A stretch of DNA of 10,278 nucleotides. It comes from JBAYJS01 sp041664985 (lineage in GTDB: Bacteria > Patescibacteriota > Patescibacteriia > Buchananbacterales > UBA6539). Under the pieces are notes generated by a model that saw only the letters and a list, made by a program, of their open reading frames with translations, did not search any database and had not been told where the DNA came from. Of the stretch, positions 1-6,242 are shown one piece after another. The stretch lies in assembly GCA_041664985.1 (NCBI GenBank), contig JBAYJS010000037.1, forward strand, positions 1 through 10,278, given 5' to 3'. Every line of letters starts with the position of its first letter. The first letter of the stretch is position 1. The translations under genes and the position numbers were made by a program.

Positions 1-1434
1 GTCGGTAAAATATTGGTCAGCGTTAAAACGTTTATAAAAACTATGGGGAATATACGGTAAAGTGCCTTTGCCGATGCCAACCAATGCGCCAACGGCGATA
101 AACAAGCTAAGGTAAATTATTAACATTGCTTGCAAAAGTTTGTCTTTTGCCAAATTATCATATAATTTTGTGACACCCAAACAGACAAAAAGATAAAACA
201 AAACAATCAGAATAATAAAGTATCGATCGGTAAAAATTATAACTCCGGGCAGTATAAACCCAAGCAACATTGCCAGAAATAAAAATAAGTATTTAGACCA
301 TTCTTTTTTTAAAGCCAGCCACATTCCCATTAGTGTCAAAATTGAAATCAAATAACTGCCAATTACATATTTTGGTAATGAAATTAAGCTGTTAAATAAA
401 ATTTTAGCCATTGATATTGAAGTTTGAATCGGTTGTTGGAAGAAAAGATCATAAACATTTTTATATTCCGAAGATGGACTCTCGACCAAATAGCCGTCGC
501 CAACGTATGAAACCAAAAGTATTTTATCAAATTCAGTATAAAAAGGCTTGCCGGTGAGAATATAGTTTCTGGCCAAATAAGGGGTGGCAATGATTAAAAA
601 ACCAAGCACCGTTAAAGATAATTTAATTAAAAATTTCCTTTTGTTTTGCTGATAAAAATAACTCAACAGTATTACCGGTAAAAAAATATATAAAGCTTCC
701 GACCTAGTTAAATAAGTCAGAGCCAGCAATACGCCGGTTAGCAGGGGGTAAGTTTTATTTTTTTCTTTGGTTAAATAAAGGCAATAAAGCAGGAAAATGG
801 CTAAACAGCAATAAACAATTTCTGGCCAGGCAATTGCTACCCAGGATAGAATCAGAGTATTAAAACTGATAAAAATTAAAAGTAAGGTTGAAACTTTTTT
901 TGATTTGGTTAAAACATAAGCAAAAAGATAGGCAATGATTGGCAGCAAACTGCCGGCGATAACATTGACTAGCTGGGCGGCTAAATAGGAGACGCCAAAA
1001 ATTTTATAGGCCAAAGCTATTAATATCGGATAAAACGGCATCCTGAAAAAATCCGGTCTGATAATTTGCGGATCCTGTAAAAAATTAAGCCAGATTACTT
1101 TAGTGGTAAAACCCTCGCCCAAATAAAGACTTTTTGCCAAATTTAGATAGTGCGGTGACAGTTTATCCAAAGATATGTCTGGTACTACACTTGCCATTAA
1201 TAAGCGAATAATAAAGTTTAAAATAAAAAACAGCAGTAATAATTTTAGCGGTTTGGTTTCTGACAATTTTATGAAAAATTTATAGATAAAATCGCCAAGG
1301 CTGATGATTTTTTTATTTAAAAACCCGGTCGGTTTTTTACGTAAAATAAACCAGACTATAGCCAAGGTAATAATTAGAAAAAACTCAAAATTAAAAAAAA
1401 TATACTTAATAATTGGAATAATTTTTTCCAGCAT
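1..1434 (-). CDS. GT-C (PMT/ArnT-like) membrane glycosyltransferase, C-terminus beyond window
   Basis: From the ATG at 1434-1432 the frame stays open for 478 codons to base 1, so the stop and C-terminus are missing. The protein is dominated by hydrophobic helices, with an N-terminal helix at about residues 15-32 and a second at about 64-84. A loop with acidic residues D86 and D90 follows, then Y-L-N-L-A-K-S-L-x-x-G-E-G (96-108), R126-P127 and R131-M-P133-F-Y-P136, then A-Y-K-I-F-G. A later helix holds the T-R-S-E-A segment around residue 244. This order (acidic first loop, A-x-x-L-x-x-G-x-G, R-x-P-x-Y-P, 'fG', 'tRsea') is characteristic of the GT39/ArnT-like GT-C superfamily. Those enzymes move a sugar from a polyprenyl-phosphate donor to an acceptor on the outer membrane face. 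Donor and acceptor cannot be read from sequence. The roughly 55 residues before the helix that normally opens the fold look like an extra membrane anchor. No clear Shine-Dalgarno precedes the start. It is divergent from the gene at 1546. The family call is firm; the substrate is unknown. Confidence 0.85.
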   Translation of the reverse strand, partial: MLEKIIPIIKYIFFNFEFFLIITLAIVWFILRKKPTGFLNKKIISLGDFIYKFFIKLSETKPLKLLLLFFILNFIIRLLMASVVPDISLDKLSPHYLNLAKSLYLGEGFTTKVIWLNFLQDPQIIRPDFFRMPFYPILIALAYKIFGVSYLAAQLVNVIAGSLLPIIAYLFAYVLTKSKKVSTLLLIFISFNTLILSWVAIAWPEIVYCCLAIFLLYCLYLTKEKNKTYPLLTGVLLALTYLTRSEALYIFLPVILLSYFYQQNKRKFLIKLSLTVLGFLIIATPYLARNYILTGKPFYTEFDKILLVSYVGDGYLVESPSSEYKNVYDLFFQQPIQTSISMAKILFNSLISLPKYVIGSYLISILTLMGMWLALKKEWSKYLFLFLAMLLGFILPGVIIFTDRYFIILIVLFYLFVCLGVTKLYDNLAKDKLLQAMLIIYLSLFIAVGALVGIGKGTLPYIPHSFYKRFNADQYFTD

Positions 1435-1482
1435 AAAAATGGAATTTATTATTAAAATTAAATAATAGCAGTTTTGCTTTTT

Positions 1483-1488
1483 AGTATA
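1483..1488 (-). promoter_or_regulatory. possible -10 element for the leftward GT-C gene
   Basis: On the minus strand this is TATACT, a good -10 match, 49 bp upstream of the ATG at 1434. No convincing -35 hexamer lies 16-18 bp further upstream, and in DNA this AT-rich such a hexamer can arise by chance. It is offered because a divergently transcribed gene needs a promoter somewhere in this 111-bp gap. Confidence 0.28.
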
Positions 1489-1492
1489 TTTT

Positions 1493-1524
1493 TTGTTAAA
1501 CTGAAAACAGTTATCTTTTATAAT
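1493..1524 (+). promoter_or_regulatory. probable sigma-70-type promoter for the 1546 gene
   Basis: A perfect TATAAT lies at 1519-1524. Upstream is either TTGTTA at 1493-1498 (4 of 6 consensus matches, but a long 20-bp spacer) or the weaker TTAAAC at 1496-1501 (17-bp spacer). Initiation 6-8 bp beyond the -10 would leave a 5' leader of only about 15 nt before the ATG at 1546. That leader shows no Shine-Dalgarno. The -10 is convincing by sequence and position; the -35 is uncertain. Confidence 0.45.
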
Positions 1525-1545
1525 CTAACCATAATTTTGGCTTAA

Positions 1546-3165
1546 ATGCAAATAAAAAAGACCTTTGGGCAGGAAAAATATAAAAAACTATTAATCATAT
1601 TTTTAGCGGTTTTGATTTTTGCCGGCAGTTTTTTAGTTCATTATCTTCCGGTTTTAGTCAAAGGTTATTCGCCGGCAATTTGCACTGATAATTTGATCTT
1701 GGCTCGAAATTACTATTTAACTGGCCAAAAAACCATTGAAAATGAATCTGGTGTATATTTGTCAACGGACTTAATTAAAGAGAACGGGGGAATTGCTGCT
1801 ACAACCGAAAATGAGTTAACGCCGATAATTTATAGCCAATTATTCAGAGTCTTTGGTTTTTTACCTGATTTGCCACTTTATATTTCTTTGATTTGTTTTT
1901 CTTTAATATTGGTTTTGTTGTTTTTGCTTTTTAATAAAATGTTTAATCTGTCGGTTGCTTTATTGGCGGTTGGCTTTGGTTTGTTAGTGCCGATTTTTTG
2001 GTGGGGTTCCGTTTACCTTGGGTTTTATGAATTTGCCTTGCTGTTTTTTGTTTTAGGCTTTTTTATTTATTTTTATCCAAAACAGCCAAGTTATTTTCAT
2101 CTAATTTTTGCTAGTTTATTTTTTGGTTTGGCGGCTCTTTGTCGAAATGCTTTTTTAATTTCGTTTTTAGCGATTTTAATTTTTGATTTTTTCAAAAATC
2201 GTTCAATTAAAAAATCAGTGGTTTTTGTTTTGCCGTTTGCCGCCATCGTTGGATTAGTTTTTGGTTTGGAAGTTTTTGCTGGGTCAAATCTTTATTTATC
2301 GCCAAAAAAAGTCGAGGCTTTCAGCTATTACACTCATCTTTTCCCTGATCCCTATACTTATCATTTTGAGGCCGAAAGTTATTTAGCTGAAATTAAAGAT
2401 AATGCCAAAGGCGATATTGCCGGCATGATTGTTGACAGAGGTGACTATAATTTTTCTGAATATTTGCAAAAAAGAGGGGAGATTTTAATTAATTCGGTAA
2501 ATTATTATTTGCGGCAGCTGATTTCTCTAACAATTCTTGGTGGTCCAATCACTTTGCTATTTGTAATTTTTGGGTTTTATTTTTTGCAAAAAGAAAATAA
2601 AAAGTTATTTTATTTTTTTGGTTTTTGGTTTAGCTTTTTAGCTTTCTTTCTACTATTTTTAAAAACCAGCAACTGGGATCATCTTTTGGAAATTTTACCT
2701 TTAATTTCTTTGACTGGCGGTTTAGGAGTTTATTATTGTCTGCAGTCGATTTATCATTGGGAAACCGATAAAAATAAAAGTTTAATTTTGACAATTATTT
2801 TAGTGATTGCTGTTTTTGGTAATTTGTTTGGTCTGAGTAAAATTATGTTTAGTCGGGAATACGGCGGCCAAAATTTAGTGGTCAAAGCTCAGTCGATCAT
2901 TAACGGCTTGAAAGCGGCCAATTTGGACAGTAAAAAAGACGTGGTGGCAATTGGCATTCATCCGGGATTATCCGGAGTTTTGAACTATTATACGGATAAA
3001 AATTATATTTACTTTGACCCCGAAACCATTATTCGTTTGACTAAAGAAAATAAATTAAAAGAAGGCTTTGATTATTTTGGGGTGACTGCCATTGCCGGGT
3101 TTTCGGATGAAATTATGGCAACAGCTGCCAATCAAACCAAGGTTTTGATTATAAAAAATCAATAA
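1546..3165 (+). CDS. GT-C-like polytopic membrane glycosyltransferase
   Basis: A complete 539-residue integral membrane protein. A Lys-rich N-terminus is followed by a helix at about 14-36. The first external loop carries T-D48-N-L-I-L-A-R-N-Y-Y-L-T-G, fitting the acidic catalytic loop and 'A..y...G' pattern of GT-C enzymes. Later come L-T-P-I-I-Y-S-Q-L-F-R-V-F-G (91-104), a chain of hydrophobic helices, a helix ending A-L-C-R200-N-A, and a polar extracytoplasmic stretch at about 241-320. After the last helices (about 380-430), residues 443-539 are hydrophilic and contain alternating strand- and helix-like segments, consistent with the small soluble tail seen in many GT-C proteins. I infer transfer of a sugar from a polyprenyl-phosphate carrier to a surface glycan, lipid or protein. 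It is the only main gene on the plus strand, divergent from the GT-C gene at 1434 and convergent with the methyltransferase at 3214. The ATG at 1546 is the natural start, just before the positive N-terminus and downstream of a TATAAT. Family confidence is moderate to high; substrate unknown. Confidence 0.8.
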   Translation: MQIKKTFGQEKYKKLLIIFLAVLIFAGSFLVHYLPVLVKGYSPAICTDNLILARNYYLTGQKTIENESGVYLSTDLIKENGGIAATTENELTPIIYSQLFRVFGFLPDLPLYISLICFSLILVLLFLLFNKMFNLSVALLAVGFGLLVPIFWWGSVYLGFYEFALLFFVLGFFIYFYPKQPSYFHLIFASLFFGLAALCRNAFLISFLAILIFDFFKNRSIKKSVVFVLPFAAIVGLVFGLEVFAGSNLYLSPKKVEAFSYYTHLFPDPYTYHFEAESYLAEIKDNAKGDIAGMIVDRGDYNFSEYLQKRGEILINSVNYYLRQLISLTILGGPITLLFVIFGFYFLQKENKKLFYFFGFWFSFLAFFLLFLKTSNWDHLLEILPLISLTGGLGVYYCLQSIYHWETDKNKSLILTIILVIAVFGNLFGLSKIMFSREYGGQNLVVKAQSIINGLKAANLDSKKDVVAIGIHPGLSGVLNYYTDKNYIYFDPETIIRLTKENKLKEGFDYFGVTAIAGFSDEIMATAANQTKVLIIKNQ

Positions 3166-3176
3166 TTTAATTTATT

Positions 3177-3209
3177 AAAAAATACTTAGTTGGTGCCAAG
3201 TATTTTTTT
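3177..3209. terminator. bidirectional rho-independent terminator
   Basis: An 11-bp perfect inverted repeat pairs AAAAAATACTT (3177-3187) with AAGTATTTTTT (3198-3208) around a 10-nt loop. The right arm merges into a T-run at 3203-3209 and the left arm begins with an A-run, so each strand reads as a hairpin plus U-tract. It sits in the 48-bp gap between the stop of the plus-strand GT-C gene (3165) and the stop of the minus-strand methyltransferase (3214), exactly where convergent transcripts must end. The stem is AT-rich with one G-C pair, so it may be only moderately strong. Confidence 0.75.
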
Positions 3210-3213
3210 AATT

Positions 3214-3879
3214 TTATTTTTTGCAAATTATTACATTATCAAGGCCAAAGATTGGAATTTTTTTATCAATTTTTTCAAAAATCGGCAGTAAAATTTCCGG
3301 GACTTTGTTAGGTGCGATTGCGCCGTGGGAAAAAGCTGACAAAATTTTTAAATTATGATTTTTTAATTTTTTCTTTAAATAATTTAGGGAAAAACGAAGC
3401 GATTTTCTTTCTTCTTTATTAAGCAGTCCAAACATAAAGGTTAACGGGTTGTTTCGATTTGGTTCGATAATTACAATATATTCTTTGCTGATTCTGATCA
3501 TTTCGTCAATGATTTTATCGCAATCTTTGACGTGATGAAGCATACAAGACTCAAAGACCACATCAAAAGAATCATCGGTAAAGTTTAAATAGTTTGCATC
3601 CATTACCATTTTGGTTTTGGCCGGATTTAGTTCAATCATTTTTTCCGAGTAATCAATTGCCGTTACTTGGCAAATTTTAGCAAAAGGATAAGAAAAAAAT
3701 CCATTGCCCGCGCCAACGTCAAGCAGGGTAGTGGTTTGGTCCAAAGTAATAACTTTTTTAATTTCATTAATTTTTGAATTGGCAAAACTAAAAACCACTG
3801 CATGATTTGGGCTACGGCGAGAATTTAATTTTTCTCGCTCCCAATATTTTTTTTGAAATATTTCTGGTTGGTTATTCAT
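3214..3879 (-). CDS. class I SAM-dependent methyltransferase (Methyltransf_11 type)
   Basis: A complete 221-residue soluble protein with the Rossmann-fold methyltransferase core. Motif I is L-L-D-V-G-A-G-N-G (52-60). The acidic end of strand 2, T-A-I-D76-Y-S, should bind the ribose of SAM. M-V-M-D-A-N (91-96) and D-S-F-D-V-V-F-E-S-C-M-L-H-H-V (103-117) form the motif II/III region, and I-V-I-I-E-P follows at about 135-140. The fold identifies the reaction type (SAM methyl transfer) but not the acceptor. As last gene of a glycan operon it may methylate a sugar or a lipid-linked intermediate, which is inference. Its ATG overlaps the preceding gene's stop by 8 nt, suggesting translational coupling, and no Shine-Dalgarno is visible. 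A terminator follows immediately. The segment after about 140 carries an Asn/Lys-rich helical insertion and probably a variable acceptor-binding part. Confidence 0.85.
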   Translation of the reverse strand: MNNQPEIFQKKYWEREKLNSRRSPNHAVVFSFANSKINEIKKVITLDQTTTLLDVGAGNGFFSYPFAKICQVTAIDYSEKMIELNPAKTKMVMDANYLNFTDDSFDVVFESCMLHHVKDCDKIIDEMIRISKEYIVIIEPNRNNPLTFMFGLLNKEERKSLRFSLNYLKKKLKNHNLKILSAFSHGAIAPNKVPEILLPIFEKIDKKIPIFGLDNVIICKK

Positions 3880-4828
3880 TGTTTATTTTTTTAAAATTAA
3901 TTGGTTCTTTTAGCCAAAATAAAAAGCCGATAAAAGCGCTGGCCAAAACGATAAAAAGCTGAATAATTCCCAAAGCGACAGCTTTTTCAGCGGGCAAATT
4001 GACGATACTAAAAAAGAAAATAAATACGGCTTCCCGAGTGCCCACGCCGTTAAAACTGATTGGTAAAAGGTCAGCCGCATTGGCAATAGCAATCATTGGC
4101 ACCAAAATCATAAAATTTAATTTTAAATTCAAAGCCAACCCCAAAAGGTAAACCTGAAAAATATAAACCAACCAAGACCCGGCCGTTAAACCAATACTTG
4201 CAAGGTAATCCAAAAAATTATATTGACCAAAATCAGTTAATAAATTTTTTGCATTTTCTGCGATTAAGGGTTGATATTTTTTTGGCAAAACCAGTTTTAT
4301 AATTTTTAGATAAATTTCTTTTTTTATAAAAATGATTGCAAAAATTATAGCCAGCAAAATTATTAAAGTGAGCCAAAGGATATTTTGATCAAGGTATTGT
4401 GAAAACAACAAACAGCTGATAAAAATTAAAAAAATCAAAAAGCCAAAATCAGCCAGTCGATCAACAATAGTTGTGATTAATGATTTTTTTATTGGGTAGC
4501 CATCTTTTTTCAGGTAAAAGATTTTTATCGCTTCACCCAGTTTGCCTGGTGTAATCAGGCTCCAAAAAACGCCAATCGAATAAATGCTGAAAGATCTGGC
4601 AAAAGAGTACTTAATATCCAGTCGATTAGCTAAAAGTTGCCAGCGCTTGGCTTTTAAACCAACCAACAAAAGACAGAGAAAAAAGACCGGTATTAAATAA
4701 ATTAAGTTGGTTTTTTGCAAAACCAAAAGCAATTTTTTTGGATCAGTGACAAAAAAGATTATTGCCAAAAACAAAAAAATACCTATTAAAATCGGTAGGT
4801 ATTTTATTGTTTTTTTAAAATATTTCAT
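3872..4828 (-). CDS. UPF0104 / LPG_synthase_TM family integral membrane protein (YbhN/AglD-like)
   Basis: A complete 318-residue protein with about eight hydrophobic helices and a short Lys-rich cytoplasmic tail. Family hallmarks are in order: K-A-K-R-W after helix 2 (59-63), T-P-G-K-L-G-E-A (93-100), V-D-R-L-A-D-F (122-128), and P-I-S-F-N-G-V-G-T-R-E-A (256-267), matching the 'lPis.nGvG.RE' signature. The family covers the membrane domain of lysylphosphatidylglycerol synthase/flippase MprF as well as YbhN and AglD-type proteins in glycosylation loci. No C-terminal lysyl-transferase domain is present, so it is not a full MprF. A role in transporting or transferring lipid-linked intermediates is suggested by the polyprenyl-phosphate enzymes nearby but is unproven. 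Its ATG follows the radical SAM stop directly (TAG then ATG, no gap), and it overlaps the methyltransferase start by 8 nt. The family assignment is firm. Confidence 0.88.
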   Translation of the reverse strand: MKYFKKTIKYLPILIGIFLFLAIIFFVTDPKKLLLVLQKTNLIYLIPVFFLCLLLVGLKAKRWQLLANRLDIKYSFARSFSIYSIGVFWSLITPGKLGEAIKIFYLKKDGYPIKKSLITTIVDRLADFGFLIFLIFISCLLFSQYLDQNILWLTLIILLAIIFAIIFIKKEIYLKIIKLVLPKKYQPLIAENAKNLLTDFGQYNFLDYLASIGLTAGSWLVYIFQVYLLGLALNLKLNFMILVPMIAIANAADLLPISFNGVGTREAVFIFFFSIVNLPAEKAVALGIIQLFIVLASAFIGFLFWLKEPINFKKINNE

Positions 4829-6241
4829 CTAGATTTTTAGCAAGCTAAGGGCGGCCTTAGCTTTGGTAAAAAGCTCGTGAAGTGATGAAACTTTCATCAC
4901 TCTTTGGATAATATAAGTTGGCCGAAAGTAAAAAGAGCGATAGGCTTTTTTCAATAAAGCCACCAATTCGTCTCTTTTTAAATTTTCTTCCCAAATCAAA
5001 GGTTTGAAATCTTTGGTTGGATTTTTGGCAAATTCTTTCCAATAATCATAGGGTAAAATCCCGTTTTCCAAACCGAGCCGATAAAGATCAGTGGCCGGGT
5101 AGGGAGTAGTGATGGTGAAGTGGGCAAAATCCGGTTTTAATTTTTTTGCCACTTTAATTGTTTCTAAAACATCTTGTCTGGTTTCGGTGGGCGAACCAAT
5201 CATAAAATAGCCAAGTGTTTGGATGCCGATTTTTCTGGTTATAAAAAAAGCTTTTTGGGCCATTTCGATGGTGATGCCTTTCCTTAAAACTTCCAAAATT
5301 TTGGCAGTGCCGGCTTCCACACCGTAGTGAATTCTTTGGCAACCGGCTGATTTTAGAGCCAAAAGAATTTCTTGATCAACCGTATTAACCCTAGTTCTGA
5401 TATCCCAGGAAATATCAAGTTTTCTTTTTTTAATATCATCACAAATATCAAAAACTCTTTGGCGGTCAACGGCGAAAGTATCGTCATAAATAAAAATTTC
5501 TTTTATCCCCATTTGAGCGCAAATTTCCATTTCGTCAACGACGTTTTTGGCTGATCTGGCTCTAAACATTTTGCCTAAATGTGGCCGGTCACAAAAAAGG
5601 CAGCGATAAGGACAACCGCGGCTAGTAAACATGGTGGTAACCGGAAATCTTTTAGCCAAAGAAGAACTGTATTTTTTGTATGGCGTTAAGTGCCTGGCCG
5701 GAAAGGGTAAAGTATCCAAATTTTCAATCGGCAGCCTGGCACCGTTATTAACAATTTTTTCCTGATCTTTAAAAACAATTCCCTTTACCTGGTAAAGGTC
5801 TTGGTGATTGCTGATACTATCCAGTAGCTCTTTTAAGGGTAATTCGCCTTCGCCAATGACAACATAGTCAACGTCTTTAATGGTAATTGTTTCTTCCGGA
5901 TAAATATGAACGTGAGGTCCGCCTAAAATAATTTTTATTGAAGGATCAATTTTTTTAATTATTTGGACAGCAGAAATTACATCAAGCAAAGTAAAAGTCA
6001 TGGCCGTAATACCAACGGCATCCGGTTTTTTTTCTTTAATCACTTCGGCCAGCTGCTCGTGGTTTATTTTTTCAACCTGACAGTCTAGTATTTCCACTTG
6101 GTGATTGCTGTTTTTTTCCAAAAAAGCCGCCAGATACATCAGGCCTAAAGGCGGCATGGCATCTTCTTCTTCCAACAAAATTGCGGGTAAGCTGGGGTCG
6201 ATAATTTTTGAAATTGGTGGGTTGACAAGGACTATTTTCAT
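4829..6241 (-). CDS. cobalamin-binding-domain radical SAM enzyme
   Basis: The 470-residue product has an N-terminal B12-binding-like Rossmann domain (about 1-150). It opens M-K-I-V-L-V-N-P-P and includes M-P-P-L-G-L-M-Y-L-A (29-38), G-G-P-H-V-H-I-Y-P-E-E (107-117) and D-Y-V-V-I-G-E-G-E (125-133). The radical SAM core follows with cluster motif C210-P-Y-R-C214-L-F-C217, then Y-D-D-T-F (252-256), G-V-E-A-G-T (307-312) and G-Y-F-M-I-G-S-P-T-E-T (344-354). A C-terminal helical tail (about 410-470) follows. The enzyme should cleave SAM reductively; B12-domain members include methyltransferases for unactivated carbons, ring-forming and other enzymes. The classical B12 histidine loop (DxHxxG) is absent, as in many relatives. 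I place the start at the ATG at 6241, because the product then begins exactly at the conserved first strand. The alternative at 6274 adds 11 residues and would overlap the upstream gene by 32 bp. Stop and start are separated by one base (TAA-A-ATG). Substrate unknown; modification of a sugar or lipid is inferred from context. Confidence 0.87.
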   Translation of the reverse strand: MKIVLVNPPISKIIDPSLPAILLEEEDAMPPLGLMYLAAFLEKNSNHQVEILDCQVEKINHEQLAEVIKEKKPDAVGITAMTFTLLDVISAVQIIKKIDPSIKIILGGPHVHIYPEETITIKDVDYVVIGEGELPLKELLDSISNHQDLYQVKGIVFKDQEKIVNNGARLPIENLDTLPFPARHLTPYKKYSSSLAKRFPVTTMFTSRGCPYRCLFCDRPHLGKMFRARSAKNVVDEMEICAQMGIKEIFIYDDTFAVDRQRVFDICDDIKKRKLDISWDIRTRVNTVDQEILLALKSAGCQRIHYGVEAGTAKILEVLRKGITIEMAQKAFFITRKIGIQTLGYFMIGSPTETRQDVLETIKVAKKLKPDFAHFTITTPYPATDLYRLGLENGILPYDYWKEFAKNPTKDFKPLIWEENLKRDELVALLKKAYRSFYFRPTYIIQRVMKVSSLHELFTKAKAALSLLKI

Positions 6242-6242
6242 T

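Noticed and set aside
384..590. A 68-codon minus-strand frame
   Set aside because: It lies entirely inside the long GT-C reading frame (1-1434) in another frame and shows no recognisable protein features.
3872..4828. Full MprF lysylphosphatidylglycerol synthase
   Set aside because: Only the membrane domain is present; the C-terminal GNAT-like lysyl-transferase domain is missing, and the stop codon is clean and followed by an overlapping gene.
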